A DNA stretch of 64,000 bases from Burkholderiales bacterium (GCA_021299735.1 JAJTEM010000003.1:123562-187561), one strand, 5' to 3'; shown: positions 11,516 to 24,421, numbered from the stretch's first letter. Numbers and translations are program-made. Notes: generated by a model not told the origin, from the letters alone.

Positions 11516-13000
11516 TTAGCTACCCAGTGTTTGCTGAATCGCAGTCATGCAGTACGCCATCAACGGCGCGGGCAACAAGCCCAGAGCAATTACTGCCAAA
11601 CCGTTCAGGCCCAACACTGCGCGAGCGTCATTGCTCATCACAATTTCGGTTTCATCCGCAGGGGCTTCGAAATACATCGTTTTAACGATTCGAATATAGT
11701 AAAACGCGCCAACCAAACTGAACATGACAGCATACACAGTCAGCCACACTTGGCCTGTGGCCAACAGCGCCTTCAACACCGACAGTTTGGCTGCAAAACC
11801 CACCATGGGTGGAATACCCGCCAGCGAGAACATCAACAACAACATAATCAAAGCCAGCCAAGGTGCGCGCTTGTTCAGCCCTTTCAGGTCGCTGATGTTT
11901 TCAACTTCGAAGCCCTTGCGTGACATCACCATAATTACGCCGAAAGTACCCAGGGTAGTTAAAACGTAGGTAATGCTGTAGAACATGGCTGAAGAATAAG
12001 CTTGTGCGGCATTCGCGGTGTCGCCACCAGTTACACCAGACAGGAAACCCAGCAGCATGAAACCCATTTGCGCAATGGTTGAATAAGCCAACATACGCTT
12101 CAGGCTGGTTTGTGCAATCGCGGTCAGGTTACCAATCGCCAACGACGCAATCGCCAACACCATTAGCATGTTCTGCCAATCAAAAGCCATTACAAACAGG
12201 CCATCTACCAGCAGGCGCATCAACATGGCAAAAGCAGCCAGCTTGGGTGCACCGCTAATCAGCAGCGTAGAAATGGATGGCGAGCCCTGATACACATCGG
12301 GTACCCACATGTGAAACGGTACCACGCCCAACTTGAATGCGAGGCCTGCCACCAGAAACACAATACCGAACACAAAAATGATCGACTTCTGACCTGACAC
12401 TGCCGCCGTTGCTGCAAACGCGATGTCAGCGTGATTCAGTGAACCAGTTGCGCCATAAATCATGGACATGCCATACAACAGGAAACCAGAGGCCAATGCA
12501 CCCAACACAAAGTATTTCATCGACGCTTCGGTTGCGCGAACATTGTCTCGCTGCATGGCCACCGCGGCATACAGGCTAAGTGACAACAATTCAACGCCAA
12601 GGTACACCAACAGCAGGTTGTTGGCAGAAATCATGATCATCTGGCCAAGCAAGGCAAACAACACCAGAGCATGCAACTCGCCTTTAAACATGTCGCGGTC
12701 TTTGGCGTAGTTGGCACCCACAATCAAGGTGAATGCAATAGCCAAGGCGGAAAAGCCTTTCAGCACCAACGCCATGCTATCGGCAATGTACATGTTGTTG
12801 AAAGCCAGTTCAGTACCCGTGGTGGGCACTTGCGCAAGGCAATACACGCCAAGGCCAATACAGAACAACACCACAATGTTGTGCAGTGCAGGCAATATGC
12901 GGCCTTTGGTCACGCTGTCAGCAATCAGAAACGCACAGGCGAAAAGCGCCAGGGCAATTTCAGGAATAGCGAGTGAGAGATTCATCTGATCCACGAACAT
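11516..13000 (-). CDS. nuoN: NADH-quinone oxidoreductase subunit N
   Basis: FKLGVVPFHMWVPDVYQGSP; last of ordered nuoA-N. Confidence 0.97.
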   Translation of the reverse strand: MFVDQMNLSLAIPEIALALFACAFLIADSVTKGRILPALHNIVVLFCIGLGVYCLAQVPTTGTELAFNNMYIADSMALVLKGFSALAIAFTLIVGANYAKDRDMFKGELHALVLFALLGQMIMISANNLLLVYLGVELLSLSLYAAVAMQRDNVRATEASMKYFVLGALASGFLLYGMSMIYGATGSLNHADIAFAATAAVSGQKSIIFVFGIVFLVAGLAFKLGVVPFHMWVPDVYQGSPSISTLLISGAPKLAAFAMLMRLLVDGLFVMAFDWQNMLMVLAIASLAIGNLTAIAQTSLKRMLAYSTIAQMGFMLLGFLSGVTGGDTANAAQAYSSAMFYSITYVLTTLGTFGVIMVMSRKGFEVENISDLKGLNKRAPWLALIMLLLMFSLAGIPPMVGFAAKLSVLKALLATGQVWLTVYAVMFSLVGAFYYIRIVKTMYFEAPADETEIVMSNDARAVLGLNGLAVIALGLLPAPLMAYCMTAIQQTLGS

Positions 13001-13007
13001 TCCTCAA

Positions 13008-14489
13008 TTAAAGCTTGGACTGAGCCACATGTTGCAACAGGGCATCAACGGAAACCTGCAACACATCAGTAAAGGGTTTGGGGTACAGGCCCATGGCCAT
13101 CACTAGAATTGCCAATGCGCCCAGCATCAAGAATTCGCGGGTATTCACATCGGTCAATTCTTTCACGTTGTCGTTGGCCACATCACCAAATACAACGCGC
13201 TTGTACATCCACAGGGAATAAGCCGCACCAAAAATCAGCGTGGTTGCAGCCAACAATCCGATCCAGAAGTTGTACTTTACGGCACCCAGAATCACCATGA
13301 ATTCGCCCACAAAACCGCTGGTGGCTGGCAAGCCCGAATTGGCCATGGCGAACAACAGGAAGAAGGCTGCAAACTTGGGCATGGTGTTGACTACGCCACC
13401 GTAAGCGGAAATTTCACGGCTATGCACGCGGTCGTATAGAACACCAATACACAAGAACATGGCACCGGAAACAAAGCCGTGAGAAATCATTTGAATGATG
13501 GCGCCCTGCACTGCCAAATCCTGGAACATGAAAAAGCCCAGAGTTACAAAACCCATGTGCGCAATCGAAGAATAGGCCACCAGTTTTTTCATGTCCTTTT
13601 GAACCAGCGCCACCACACCGATGTACACCACTGCAATCAGCGACAAGGTGATCATAAAGCCGGCTAATTCCTGGCTTGCATCGGGCGCAATCGGCATGCT
13701 GAAACGCAAGAATCCATAAGCACCCAACTTCAACATAATGGCAGCAAGCACCACCGAACCCCCCGTGGGCGCTTCAACGTGTGCATCCGGCAACCAGGTG
13801 TGCACTGGCCACATGGGCACCTTCACCGCAAATGCCATGAGGAAGGCCACAAAGATCAGAATTTGCTCAGTCATGCCCAGCGGCAGCTTGTGCCATGCCG
13901 CGATTTCGAATGTGCCTGACTGGAACTGCAGATAAATAATTGCTACCAGCGTGAGCAAAGAACCCAACAAGGTGTACAGGAAAAACTTGAAGGCTGCATA
14001 AATGCGGTTGGGGCCGCCCCAAACACCCACGATGATGTACATCGGGATCAGGGTTGATTCAAAGAACACATAAAACAGCAAACCATCGGTTGCGGCGAAA
14101 ACACCCACCATCAAACCCGACAAAATGAGGAATGCTGCCATGTACTGGGCCACTTTCTCGGTGATCACTTCCCATGCAGCCACCACCACGAAAATGGTAA
14201 TTAACGCTGTCAGGATAACGAACCACACCGACAAGCCATCCACGCCCAAACCATAAGAAGCGCCGAAAGCTTCAATCCATGGCAATTTCTCTACAAACTG
14301 CAATTGGGCCGTGCTGGCGTCAAAGCCAAAGTACAAAGGCAAAGTGACCAGGAAACTGATCAGCGCAGCAATTAGCGAGGCACCGCGCACCACACCCGCG
14401 TTTTTGTCATTGCCAAAGGCCATGATCAAAACACCGAAGGCGATTGGCAGCCAGATCGCCAAACTTAGATAAGGAATATTGTTAGACAT
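13008..14489 (-). CDS. nuoM: NADH-quinone oxidoreductase subunit M
   Basis: KVPMWPVHTWLPDAHVEAPTGGSVVLAAIMLKLGAYGFLRF. Confidence 0.98.
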   Translation of the reverse strand: MSNNIPYLSLAIWLPIAFGVLIMAFGNDKNAGVVRGASLIAALISFLVTLPLYFGFDASTAQLQFVEKLPWIEAFGASYGLGVDGLSVWFVILTALITIFVVVAAWEVITEKVAQYMAAFLILSGLMVGVFAATDGLLFYVFFESTLIPMYIIVGVWGGPNRIYAAFKFFLYTLLGSLLTLVAIIYLQFQSGTFEIAAWHKLPLGMTEQILIFVAFLMAFAVKVPMWPVHTWLPDAHVEAPTGGSVVLAAIMLKLGAYGFLRFSMPIAPDASQELAGFMITLSLIAVVYIGVVALVQKDMKKLVAYSSIAHMGFVTLGFFMFQDLAVQGAIIQMISHGFVSGAMFLCIGVLYDRVHSREISAYGGVVNTMPKFAAFFLLFAMANSGLPATSGFVGEFMVILGAVKYNFWIGLLAATTLIFGAAYSLWMYKRVVFGDVANDNVKELTDVNTREFLMLGALAILVMAMGLYPKPFTDVLQVSVDALLQHVAQSKL

Positions 14490-14528
14490 TGATATTTTCC
14501 AATCGTAAGAACCGAGGTTCCGCCTTTG

Positions 14529-16520
14529 TTATTTGAGTGTGATGAAAGTGATGATCATGGCCAATACGCCGAGAATCATCGCGAACGCATAGTGGTAAAT
14601 GAAACCGCTTTGCGCGAATCGCACCACACCCGAGATCAAACCCACCAGCTTGGCGCTGCCATTCACCAACAAGCCGTCGATCAGCATGCGGTCACCAAAC
14701 TTCCACAGCGCTTCGCCCAAGCCACGTGCTCCGCCGGCAAAAACTACTTCATTGAACTTGTCCATGTAGTACTTGTTGTCCAGCAAGGTATGCACAGGCT
14801 TCAGAGCCTTCATGAATGCTGCCGGGATGGCAGGAACCCACAAGTAGCAAACCGCGGCAGCCACTACACCGGCCAAGGCCAGCCAGAAAGGTGCTGTTTG
14901 CAATGAATGAACACCCATTGCGGCTGCACCGTGGAAAATGCTGCTCAGCCCAGCCATGGCGCCGTGTTCAGGATTAATTGTGATAACTCCTTCAAAGAAG
15001 GTGCCATGCAACATCGGTTCTACAGCGATATAACCAATGATCACTGAAGGAATCGCCAGCAGAATCAGGGGCAAAGTAACTACCCAGCGTGATTCATGCG
15101 GCTGCACGGGGCCATGGTGCGCATGGCTGTCGTGATCATCATGACCATGGTCGCCATGGTGCTGAATGTCGTGGAAACGCTCTTTTCCATGGAACACCAG
15201 GAAATACATGCGGAAGCTGTAAAACGCAGTGATAAACACACCTGCAACCACCGCGAAGTAAGCAAAATCAGCAGCAGGCAAGTTACTGAAGTGCACGGCT
15301 TCGATGATGCTGTCTTTCGAATAGAAACCCGAGAAGAACGGTGTACCGATCAAGGCCAGCGAGCCCAACAAAGAGGTTAGCCAAGTGATTGGCATGTACT
15401 TCCACAAGCCGCCCATGTGACGAATATCCTGATCGTGGTGCATGCCAATAATCACGGAACCCGCGCCAAGGAACAACAGGGCCTTGAAAAATGCGTGGGT
15501 CATGAGGTGGAAAATAGCCACTGGATATGCCGACGCACCCAAAGCCACAGTCATGTAACCCAATTGGGACAAAGTGGAATAAGCCACCACCCGCTTGATG
15601 TCATTTTGAATAATGCCCAAGAAGCCCATGAAGAGCGCAGTGATCGAACCGATCACCAACACGAAGTTCAGGGCAATGTCGCTTAGCTCAAACAAGGGCG
15701 ACATGCGGCTGACCATGAAGATACCGGCAGTCACCATGGTCGCTGCGTGAATCAAGGCAGAAATCGGTGTTGGGCCTTCCATTGAATCGGGCAGCCACAC
15801 ATGCAGCGGGAATTGAGCCGACTTACCCATGGCACCGATGAACAGACAGATACACGCCACGGCAAGAAGCGGCCAATCAGTACCTGGCATAGTCTGACCA
15901 GCCAGGTTGTCTGCTTGCGCAAACACTTCGGTGTAGTTCATGGAACCAGCAGAAGCCATGATCAGGCCAATGCCCAGAATAAAGCCGAAATCGCCGACAC
16001 GGTTCACCAGGAACGCTTTCAGGTTTGCATAAATTGCAGTGGGTTTTGTGTACCAAAAACCAATCAACAAGTAAGAAACCAAACCCACAGCTTCCCAACC
16101 AAAGAACAGCTGCAGGAAGTTGTTGCTCATTACAAGCATCAACATGGAGAAGGTAAACAACGAGATGTAAGAGAAGAAACGCTGATAACCATCGTCTTCT
16201 TCCATGTAACCAATGGTGTAAATATGCACCATCAGCGACACGCTGGTGACAACCAACATCATGGTAGCTGTCAGGGTATCGATCAGAAAACCGACCTCAA
16301 ACACAAGCGTGCCAACAACAGCCCATTCATACAGTGTGCCATTGAAAGTGTTGCCTTCCATCACATCCATAAACACCAAAATGGATGCAATCAAGGAAAC
16401 TGCGACACCAGCGATAGTGACTGTGTGTGCGCCCGTGCGGCCAATTTGTTTGCCAAAAAAACCAGCAAGAATAGCGCCTACCAGCGGAGCGAACGGAACG
16501 ATCAAATACAAGGGATTCAT
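14529..16520 (-). CDS. nuoL: NADH-quinone oxidoreductase subunit L
   Basis: GKSAQFPLHVWLPDSMEGPTPISALIHAATMVTAGIFMVSR. Confidence 0.98.
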   Translation of the reverse strand: MNPLYLIVPFAPLVGAILAGFFGKQIGRTGAHTVTIAGVAVSLIASILVFMDVMEGNTFNGTLYEWAVVGTLVFEVGFLIDTLTATMMLVVTSVSLMVHIYTIGYMEEDDGYQRFFSYISLFTFSMLMLVMSNNFLQLFFGWEAVGLVSYLLIGFWYTKPTAIYANLKAFLVNRVGDFGFILGIGLIMASAGSMNYTEVFAQADNLAGQTMPGTDWPLLAVACICLFIGAMGKSAQFPLHVWLPDSMEGPTPISALIHAATMVTAGIFMVSRMSPLFELSDIALNFVLVIGSITALFMGFLGIIQNDIKRVVAYSTLSQLGYMTVALGASAYPVAIFHLMTHAFFKALLFLGAGSVIIGMHHDQDIRHMGGLWKYMPITWLTSLLGSLALIGTPFFSGFYSKDSIIEAVHFSNLPAADFAYFAVVAGVFITAFYSFRMYFLVFHGKERFHDIQHHGDHGHDDHDSHAHHGPVQPHESRWVVTLPLILLAIPSVIIGYIAVEPMLHGTFFEGVITINPEHGAMAGLSSIFHGAAAMGVHSLQTAPFWLALAGVVAAAVCYLWVPAIPAAFMKALKPVHTLLDNKYYMDKFNEVVFAGGARGLGEALWKFGDRMLIDGLLVNGSAKLVGLISGVVRFAQSGFIYHYAFAMILGVLAMIITFITLK

Positions 16521-16527
16521 TCGCTTG

Positions 16528-16833
16528 TTACCCCTTCAGCTGGTCGAGGTCTTCGACGTTGATTGAATTCATGTTACGGAATAGGACCACTAGAATTGCC
16601 AAACCTATAGCAGACTCTGCAGCGGCCACTGTGAGAATGAAGAAAACGAACAACTGCCCGGACAAATCGCCCAGGAAGTGAGAAAACGCAACGAAGTTCA
16701 TGTTCACGGCCAGAAGCATCAGTTCAATGGCCATCAGAATCACGATCAGGTTCTTGCGATTCAAAAAAATGCCTATCACGCTGATCGAAAACAAAATCGC
16801 GCCCAGCACAAGGTAATGAGATAGTGAAATCAT
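16528..16833 (-). CDS. nuoK: NADH-quinone oxidoreductase subunit K
   Basis: [31 protein letters not shown]. Confidence 0.98.
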   Translation of the reverse strand: MISLSHYLVLGAILFSISVIGIFLNRKNLIVILMAIELMLLAVNMNFVAFSHFLGDLSGQLFVFFILTVAAAESAIGLAILVVLFRNMNSINVEDLDQLKG

Positions 16834-16849
16834 TGTTGTTTATTCCCGG

Positions 16850-17482
16850 TTAGGCTTGGCGACCGCTGTTGGCGTCGCTTTTGGTTTGTTTGCGGTCAAG
16901 TTCCGCAGGCATGCTCACCAGTTTCACTCGGTCTGTCGACTTCACGCGAACCTGTTCAGAAGGCACTTGGCCTTTTGTGTCCTTGCGCTTGCGCAAGGTG
17001 AGTGCAATTGCAGCAACCATGGCCACCAACAAAATCAAGGCAGCTACTTCAAACGGATACAGGTATTCGGTGTAAAGCAGTTTGCCAAGAGCAAGCGTGT
17101 TGTTTTCCGCCTGCTCGGGTGTCTCAAGGTTGGGATCCCAAAAACCACGAAGCAAGACAACAGACATCTGGAAGGCGATCAGCGAACCAACGATTGCGGC
17201 CACTGGCAAGTTTTTCCAGAAACCGGCGCGAACTTTGTCCATGTTCACATCGACCATCATGACCACAAACAAGAAGAGAACCATCACCGCGCCAACGTAG
17301 ACCAGCACCAGTGAAATAGCCAGAAACTCAGCTTCCAGGAGCATCCACAAAGCCGATGCCGAAAAGAAAGAAAGCACGAGGTACAAAGCCGCGTGTACGG
17401 CATTGCTGGCCGTGATTACGCGCACCGCGGCAAACACCAAAATGGCGGCGAACACATAAAAGAAACCGGTTATTGCATCCAT
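16850..17482 (-). CDS. nuoJ: NADH-quinone oxidoreductase subunit J
   Basis: EFLAISLVLVYVGAVMVLFLFVVMMVDV. Confidence 0.97.
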   Translation of the reverse strand: MDAITGFFYVFAAILVFAAVRVITASNAVHAALYLVLSFFSASALWMLLEAEFLAISLVLVYVGAVMVLFLFVVMMVDVNMDKVRAGFWKNLPVAAIVGSLIAFQMSVVLLRGFWDPNLETPEQAENNTLALGKLLYTEYLYPFEVAALILLVAMVAAIALTLRKRKDTKGQVPSEQVRVKSTDRVKLVSMPAELDRKQTKSDANSGRQA

Positions 17483-17512
17483 TGCATTTAATCTTCTAAG
17501 TTTTGTATCGAG

Positions 17513-18004
17513 TTAACGGTAGGCCGCATCAGCTTCGCGGTTGGCTGCAATTTCAGCCTCGTAACGATCACCCACAGCCAGCAACATTTCCTTGGTGAAA
17601 TACAGATCACCGCGCTTTTCACCGTGGTACTCGTGAATGTGTGTCTCAACGATTGAATCTACAGGGCAAGATTCTTCGCAGAAGCCACAGAAAATACACT
17701 TGGTCAAATCAATGTCGTAGCGGCTGGTACGGCGCGTGCCGTCTTCGCGCTGCTCTGATTCAATCGTAATCGCCATGGCCGGGCACACCGCTTCACACAA
17801 TTTGCAGGCAATGCAACGTTCCTCGCCATTTTCATAGCGACGCAACGCATGCAAACCACGAAAACGCGGAGACATCGGCGTTTTCTCCATTGGATAAAGC
17901 ACGGTGATCGGCTGGGTAAACATGTAGCCCATTGTCAGCGCCATGCCTTTGAGCATTTCACGCAACAACAAACTGTTCAGAAATTCTTTAACAACTTGAA
18001 ACAT
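17513..18004 (-). CDS. nuoI: NADH-quinone oxidoreductase subunit I
   Basis: [13 protein letters not shown] / [19 protein letters not shown] double 4Fe-4S. Confidence 0.98.
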   Translation of the reverse strand: MFQVVKEFLNSLLLREMLKGMALTMGYMFTQPITVLYPMEKTPMSPRFRGLHALRRYENGEERCIACKLCEAVCPAMAITIESEQREDGTRRTSRYDIDLTKCIFCGFCEESCPVDSIVETHIHEYHGEKRGDLYFTKEMLLAVGDRYEAEIAANREADAAYR

Positions 18005-18017
18005 GGTTCGCTCTCAA

Positions 18018-19085
18018 TTAATTCCAGATGTTCCAGGGAGTCTGCATCCATGCAGCAACCACCACCAGCCAAACCAAAGTCAACGGGATGAACACTTTCC
18101 AGCCCAAACGCATGATCTGGTCATAGCGGTAACGCGGGAATGATGCGCGGAACCAGATGAACATCGATACCAGCAAGAAAGTTTTAATTCCTAACCAGAT
18201 CCAGCCTGGAATGAAGCTGAGGAATGCTACCGGTGCGTCCCAACCGCCAAAGAACATGATCGCAGCCAGGCAAGACAGCAAAATCATGTTGGCGTATTCA
18301 GCCAGGAAGAAAATGGCGAAGGTCATGCCAGAGTATTCAACCATGTGACCTGCCACAATTTCCGATTCACCTTCCACCACGTCGAAGGGGTGGCGGTTGG
18401 TTTCGGCCACTGCGGAAATCATGTAAATGACCAACAATGGCAGCAATGGCAACCAGTTCCAAGACAGGAAGTTCAAGCCCATGTCGGCAAACTGGCCTGT
18501 GGTTTGTGTCATCACAATGTCGGTCATGTTTAGGCTGCCTGCGACCAACAACACGGTGACCAGCACAAAACCAATTGCCAATTCATAGGACACCATTTGC
18601 GCTGAAGCGCGCATGGCTGCCAAGAAGGCATACTTTGAATTGGAAGCCCAGCCTGCGATGATCACGCCATACACCTCAAGTGAAGTAATGGCCATCAGGT
18701 AAAGCAAACCGGCATTCACATTGGCCAGTACGGTTTCTGGGCCGAATGGAATAACCGCCCAAGCTGCCAAAGCCGGCATGATGGTCATGATCGGCGCAAT
18801 GATGAACAAGCCTTTGTTGGCGTTCATCGGCACGATGATTTCCTTGAACATCATCTTTACAGCATCAGCAATCGGCTGAAGCAAACCCATGGGACCAACG
18901 TAGCTTGGGCCCATGCGAATGTGCATGCGGCCAATCATTTTGCGTTCCCAATAAGTAAGGTAAGCAACCAAGCCCAAAAGTGGCAAGGTAATGCACAGAA
19001 TTTTGATCAATGTCCAGACTGGCAGCCAGGCGGGGCCCAGCAAATCAGAACCAAACGTGGTGATCATTTCAACCGGTGAACTCAT
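18018..19085 (-). CDS. nuoH: NADH-quinone oxidoreductase subunit H
   Basis: [34 protein letters not shown]. Confidence 0.98.
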   Translation of the reverse strand: MSSPVEMITTFGSDLLGPAWLPVWTLIKILCITLPLLGLVAYLTYWERKMIGRMHIRMGPSYVGPMGLLQPIADAVKMMFKEIIVPMNANKGLFIIAPIMTIMPALAAWAVIPFGPETVLANVNAGLLYLMAITSLEVYGVIIAGWASNSKYAFLAAMRASAQMVSYELAIGFVLVTVLLVAGSLNMTDIVMTQTTGQFADMGLNFLSWNWLPLLPLLVIYMISAVAETNRHPFDVVEGESEIVAGHMVEYSGMTFAIFFLAEYANMILLSCLAAIMFFGGWDAPVAFLSFIPGWIWLGIKTFLLVSMFIWFRASFPRYRYDQIMRLGWKVFIPLTLVWLVVVAAWMQTPWNIWN

Positions 19086-21358
19086 GCCTGCACCTCGCTG
19101 GCCGCAACTGCCTCAACTTTTACACCACCAAATACGGTACGCAGGCTTTGCGTTTCTATGCGGCCCATGGGAACCAATACTGTGTTTTCAGCAATTGTTT
19201 TATTCACTAGAACTTCGGCTCGTAAGTTACCGCCCTCTGAGTCTGTCAATTGAATGTTGTCGCCGTTTTTAACGCCCAATGACTCAGCTGTTTGCACACC
19301 GACTTGCGCCAGGGCGGGCTTGGCCGCTTTGGTTTTGCGAAGTGAATCTGCGCGACGAACCAGTGAATCCGTGTCGTAAATTGGCGCGAAGGCGGCCAAT
19401 TCAAATTGGCCATTCAAGGCCACACCTGCCACGGCTTGCTCAGGAATCGAATTATTCAATACGCTGCAAACGTTGGAAGGCAGGAATGCCTTCAGCACTT
19501 CTTCGGAGCTGTTGAACTCGAAACCATCCAGACCCAGCAAGTTGCCCATGACACGCAGCACTTTCCAACCTGGGCGTGTTTCACCCAAGGGGCGCACCGC
19601 GGCTTTGAAAGTTTGTGGGGTACCTGCAATATTGATGAAGGTGCCCGATGTTTCAGTGCTAGGCGCAATTGGCAGCAACACATCAGCATACTGTTTGGCG
19701 TTGCCTACAAAGGCGCTGGCTTGGACTACGAATTCTGCGTCGATCAGGCCGCGTGTAATTTTCTGTCCTTGCACGCTGTCCAGGTCGGGTTCAGCGCCGA
19801 AGACAATCGCCGCTTTGGCCTTGCCTTCCAGCATGGTTTGAACGTTTTTCCCGCCGTGGGCGCTGGCTTGAACGCCTGCCACAAAAGACCCTACCCAATT
19901 GGCACCGTCACCCAGGAAGCCCAATTTGGAACCTGTAGATTTGGCCAACTGTGCTGCTTTGGCCAATACCTGGCCTGCAAATGGGCTCATCAATACCTGT
20001 TGGCCGATCAATACAAACCTGCCACCTTCAGGTGCGCTCAGCGCATTGGCTACCGCATCGTGATCCAAGGTGTCAGCCCACTTGGAAGGGGCAGCTTTTA
20101 GCCACACTGCCTTAGGCAACAAGGGATCAAGGCCGCCTGCATTCAACAGCACCACGCGCGCGCCCTGCTTTGCTGCCTGGCGAATGCGTTGGGTTAACAA
20201 AGGTTGGTCGTTACGGGGGTCTGCACCCACAACAACAATCGATTCAGCATCCGACAATTCTTGAACTGATGCGCCCAGCCAAGGCGTAGCACCAGCCAGG
20301 TTCAGGTTGGCGCTGTGGCGCAAGCCGGCATCAATACTGGTTGAACCCAAGCCGGTCATCAAGGCCTTGGCCAAAGCCATTTCCTCGAAGGTGCTGTTTG
20401 GTGAAACCAGCATCGCAATACTGTTCAGGTCACTAGATTCGCGACGCGCCTTCTTCAGGCCCTCAAACGCCACGTTCAGGGCTGTTTGCCAATCAGTTGT
20501 GACCCATTGGCCATTCTTCTTGATCATGGGCTCAGTCAGGCGGTCTGCTGCCTGAAGGCCTTCATAGCTAAAGCGATCACGGTCGGAAATCCAGCATTCG
20601 TTCACGCTTTCGTTTTCTTGCGGAACAATACGCATAACCTTGTCGGCCTTGACTTGCACGACCACGTTGGAACCCAGGCTGTCGTGCGCTGCAATCGACT
20701 TGCGGCGCGCCATTTCCCAAGTGCGGGCCTGATAGCGGAATGGCTTGGAGGTAAGCGCACCAACCGGACAAATATCGATCATGTTGCCAGACAACTCAGA
20801 ATCAACTGAATTACCGACAAAACTAAGAATTTCTGAGTGTTCGCCACGATTGGCCATACCCAGTTCCATAACGCCAGCCACTTCCTGGCCAAAGCGCACG
20901 CAGCGAGTACAGTGAATGCAGCGGCTCATTTCTTTGGCGGAAACCAGCGGGCCAATATCTTTGTAGAAAACCACACGCTTTTCTTCCTTATAGCGGGAAG
21001 AAACGCCACCGTAGCCAACGGACAGGTCTTGCAATTGGCACTCGCCACCTTGGTCGCAAATTGGGCAATCGAGGGGGTGGTTGATCAGCAGAAATTCCAT
21101 CACACTTTTTTGTGCGCTGACGGCTTTCTCGCTTTTGGTACGAACGATCATGCCGGGTGACACAGGCGTGGCGCATGCAGGCAGAGGCTTGGGGGCCTTT
21201 TCTACATCGACCAGACACATGCGGCAGTTCGCTGCAATCGACAACTTCTTGTGATAGCAAAAGTGCGGCACGTAACTGCCCGCCTTTTCAGCAGCAGTAA
21301 TTAACATGCTGCCTTCGGCCACTTCAACTTTTACGCCATCAATCTCTAATTCAACCAT
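19082..21358 (-). CDS. nuoG: NADH-quinone oxidoreductase subunit G
   Basis: 2Fe-2S and 4Fe-4S N-terminus ([17 protein letters not shown]), molybdopterin-oxidoreductase-like C-terminus. Confidence 0.97.
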   Translation of the reverse strand: MVELEIDGVKVEVAEGSMLITAAEKAGSYVPHFCYHKKLSIAANCRMCLVDVEKAPKPLPACATPVSPGMIVRTKSEKAVSAQKSVMEFLLINHPLDCPICDQGGECQLQDLSVGYGGVSSRYKEEKRVVFYKDIGPLVSAKEMSRCIHCTRCVRFGQEVAGVMELGMANRGEHSEILSFVGNSVDSELSGNMIDICPVGALTSKPFRYQARTWEMARRKSIAAHDSLGSNVVVQVKADKVMRIVPQENESVNECWISDRDRFSYEGLQAADRLTEPMIKKNGQWVTTDWQTALNVAFEGLKKARRESSDLNSIAMLVSPNSTFEEMALAKALMTGLGSTSIDAGLRHSANLNLAGATPWLGASVQELSDAESIVVVGADPRNDQPLLTQRIRQAAKQGARVVLLNAGGLDPLLPKAVWLKAAPSKWADTLDHDAVANALSAPEGGRFVLIGQQVLMSPFAGQVLAKAAQLAKSTGSKLGFLGDGANWVGSFVAGVQASAHGGKNVQTMLEGKAKAAIVFGAEPDLDSVQGQKITRGLIDAEFVVQASAFVGNAKQYADVLLPIAPSTETSGTFINIAGTPQTFKAAVRPLGETRPGWKVLRVMGNLLGLDGFEFNSSEEVLKAFLPSNVCSVLNNSIPEQAVAGVALNGQFELAAFAPIYDTDSLVRRADSLRKTKAAKPALAQVGVQTAESLGVKNGDNIQLTDSEGGNLRAEVLVNKTIAENTVLVPMGRIETQSLRTVFGGVKVEAVAASEVQA

Positions 21359-21378
21359 TTGTATCTACCCGCAGGGAA

Positions 21379-22674
21379 TCAAACGTAAGCCGGCACAATG
21401 CACGACTTGTGTGTGATGTGATGCTCAAATTCTTCATGGAAATGTTTCAGGAAAGCGCGAACCGGCATTGCTGCAGCATCGCCGAGTGCACAAATTGTGC
21501 GGCCCTGAATGTTGTCTGCAATCGAGTTCAGCATATCTAGGTCTTCTGGACGGCCTTCTCCGTGTTCAATGCGGTTGATGATTCTGTACAACCAACCTGT
21601 ACCCTCGCGACAAGGCGTGCACTGACCACAACTTTCTTCGTAATAGAAATAAGACAGGCGCAGCAAGCTTTTCACCATGCAGCGTGTTTCGTCCATCACG
21701 ATGACAGCACCAGAACCCAACATGGAACCGGCTTTAGCGATTGAGTCGTAGTCCATATCAGTGGCCATCATCACATCGCCGGGCAACACAGGCATGGACG
21801 AACCACCGGGAATCACGGCCTTGATTTTGCGACCACCTTTCATGCCGCCAGCCATTTCAAGCAAGGTTGCGAATGGTGTGCCCAGCGGAATTTCATAATT
21901 ACCGGGTTTTTCAACATCACCGGAAATCGAGAAAATTTTCGTGCCGCCGTTGTTGGGTTTGCCCAATTCCAGGAACCAATCGCCGCCGTTTTGAATAATG
22001 AACGGTACGGCTGCGAATGTTTCGGTGTTGTTGATGGTGGTGGGCTTGCCGTAAATGCCATAAGAAGCCGGGAATGGTGGCTTGAAGCGCGGCTGACCTT
22101 TTTTGCCTTCAATCGATTCAATCAATGCGGTTTCTTCGCCGCAAATGTACGCGCCATAACCCTGGTGCGCATGCAACTGGAAACTGAATTTGGAACCCAT
22201 GATGTTGTCGCCCAGATAACCGGCTGCACGCGCCTGTTCCAGTGCTTCTTCAAAACGTTCGTAGGTTTCCCAGATTTCACCGTGAATGTAGTTGTAGCCC
22301 ACGGAAATACCCATGGCGTAGGCGGCAATCGCCATGCCTTCGATCACGGAATGCGGGTTGTAACGGAGGATATCGCGGTCTTTGAATGTACCGGGCTCGC
22401 CTTCATCCGAATTACAAGCCAGGTATTTTTGACCTGGAAACTGGCGGGGCATGAAGCTCCACTTCAAACCGGTTGGGAAGCCTGCGCCTCCGCGACCGCG
22501 CAAGGCAGATTTTTTGACTTCTGCAATGACATCTTCCTGAGAAATTCCTTCGGTCAGGATTTTGCGCAGGGCTTTGTAACCGCCACGTGCCTCGTAACCT
22601 TTCAGGTCCCAGTTGCTGCCATCGAGACCGGCCAGAATAACCGGGTTAATGTGTCGTCCGTGCAAACAAGTCAT
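21379..22674 (-). CDS. nuoF: NADH-quinone oxidoreductase subunit F
   Basis: [32 protein letters not shown]. Confidence 0.98.
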   Translation of the reverse strand: MTCLHGRHINPVILAGLDGSNWDLKGYEARGGYKALRKILTEGISQEDVIAEVKKSALRGRGGAGFPTGLKWSFMPRQFPGQKYLACNSDEGEPGTFKDRDILRYNPHSVIEGMAIAAYAMGISVGYNYIHGEIWETYERFEEALEQARAAGYLGDNIMGSKFSFQLHAHQGYGAYICGEETALIESIEGKKGQPRFKPPFPASYGIYGKPTTINNTETFAAVPFIIQNGGDWFLELGKPNNGGTKIFSISGDVEKPGNYEIPLGTPFATLLEMAGGMKGGRKIKAVIPGGSSMPVLPGDVMMATDMDYDSIAKAGSMLGSGAVIVMDETRCMVKSLLRLSYFYYEESCGQCTPCREGTGWLYRIINRIEHGEGRPEDLDMLNSIADNIQGRTICALGDAAAMPVRAFLKHFHEEFEHHITHKSCIVPAYV

Positions 22675-23150
22675 GACTTCAACTCCTCTACCAGCGCATC
22701 GATTTTCTCGTTGCTCATAAAACTACACATGCGGTGATTGTTCACCAACATCACAGGAGAATCGCCGCAGGCGCCCATGCATTCACCTTCTTTCAAAGTG
22801 AAAAGGCCGTCTTTGGTGGTTTCGTTGTAATCAATTCCCAATTTTTTCTTCAGGTATTCAGCTGCATCCGTGCCGCCAGACAATGCGCATGGCAGGTTCG
22901 TGCACACAACAATCTTCGACTTGCCCACTTTCTTGGTGTCGTACATGTTGTAAAACGTGGCCACTTCATAAGCAGCAATCGGTTGAATTTCCAAATATTC
23001 GGCCACTGCCTCAATGGCTTCGCTGGGCAACCAGCCCAATTCAACCTGTGCAATGCGCAAGGCAGCCATGACTGCAGAGATTTTCTGGTCGGCTGGGTAC
23101 TTGGTCAGTTCTTTGTCTATCAAACGATAGGCGTTTTCGCTCAACTTCAT
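22671..23150 (-). CDS. nuoE: NADH-quinone oxidoreductase subunit E
   Basis: 2Fe-2S thioredoxin-like: [12 protein letters not shown] ... [16 protein letters not shown]. Confidence 0.97.
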   Translation of the reverse strand: MKLSENAYRLIDKELTKYPADQKISAVMAALRIAQVELGWLPSEAIEAVAEYLEIQPIAAYEVATFYNMYDTKKVGKSKIVVCTNLPCALSGGTDAAEYLKKKLGIDYNETTKDGLFTLKEGECMGACGDSPVMLVNNHRMCSFMSNEKIDALVEELKS

Positions 23151-23165
23151 GATTCAATTCAATCC

Positions 23166-24419
23166 TTAGCGATCAATTTCACCGAACACAATGTCTTGGG
23201 TACCGATAATGGTCACCACGTCGGCCAACATGTGGCCGCGAGACATTTCGTCCAAACCTTGCAGGTGCGCAAAACCGGGCGCACGAATCTTCAAGCGATA
23301 CGGCTTGTTGGCGCCATCTGCTACCAGGTAAATACCGAACTCACCTTTGGGGTGTTCAACTGCTGCATACGATTCACCTTCCGGCACGTGCATACCTTCC
23401 GTGAACAGCTTGAAGTGGTGAATCAGTTCTTCCATATTGGTTTTCATGTCAACACGCTTGGGCGGCGTTACCTTGTGGTTGTCGCTCATCACAGGGCCGG
23501 GGTTCACACGCAACCAATCAATACACTGCTTGATGATTCTGTTTGACTGGCGCATCTCTTCCACACGCACCAGGTAACGGTCGTAACAGTCTCCGTTCTT
23601 GCCCACAGGAATATCGAAATCCAGGCGGTCGTACACTTCATAAGGCTGCTTCTTGCGCAGGTCCCATGCAATGCCCGAGCCACGCAGCATTGGGCCAGTG
23701 AAGCCCATGGACAAAGCACGTTCAGGCGACACCACGCCCACACCCACCAAACGCTGCTTCCAGATTCGGTTGTCAGTCAGCAAGGTTTCGTATTCATCAA
23801 CATACTTGGGGAAACGCTGCGTGAAGTCGTCGAGGAAATCGAGCAGTGAACCCTGACGGTTATTGTTCAGTGCATCCACTTTTTTGGCAGAACGAACCTT
23901 GGAAGGCTTGTACTGAGGCATGCGGTCTGGCAGGTCACGGTACACACCACCGGGGCGGAAGTAGGCAGCGTGCAGGCGTGCACCGGAAACTGCTTCATAG
24001 CAGTCCATCAGGTCTTCACGTTCACGGAAGGCGTACAAAAACACCGCCATCGCGCCTACGTCCAGGCCGTGCGCACCCAACCACAGCAGGTGGTTCAAAA
24101 TGCGGGTAATTTCATCGAACATCACACGAATGTATTGCGCGCGCACTGGCACTTCAATGTTCAACAGCTTTTCAATGGCCATGCAATAAGCATGTTCGTT
24201 ACACATCATGGACACGTAATCCAAGCGATCCATGTAGGGCAGCGATTGAATGAATGTTTTGTGCTCGGCCAGCTTTTCAGTGCCACGGTGCAGCAAGCCG
24301 ATGTGCGGGTCAGCACGTTGTACTACTTCACCATCCAGTTCCAGCACCAGGCGCAACACGCCGTGTGCTGCAGGGTGCTGGGGACCAAAGTTCAGGGTGT
24401 AATTTTTAATTTCAGCCAT
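23166..24419 (-). CDS. nuoD: NADH-quinone oxidoreductase subunit D
   Basis: [24 protein letters not shown]. Confidence 0.98.
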   Translation of the reverse strand: MAEIKNYTLNFGPQHPAAHGVLRLVLELDGEVVQRADPHIGLLHRGTEKLAEHKTFIQSLPYMDRLDYVSMMCNEHAYCMAIEKLLNIEVPVRAQYIRVMFDEITRILNHLLWLGAHGLDVGAMAVFLYAFREREDLMDCYEAVSGARLHAAYFRPGGVYRDLPDRMPQYKPSKVRSAKKVDALNNNRQGSLLDFLDDFTQRFPKYVDEYETLLTDNRIWKQRLVGVGVVSPERALSMGFTGPMLRGSGIAWDLRKKQPYEVYDRLDFDIPVGKNGDCYDRYLVRVEEMRQSNRIIKQCIDWLRVNPGPVMSDNHKVTPPKRVDMKTNMEELIHHFKLFTEGMHVPEGESYAAVEHPKGEFGIYLVADGANKPYRLKIRAPGFAHLQGLDEMSRGHMLADVVTIIGTQDIVFGEIDR

Positions 24420-24421
24420 GA

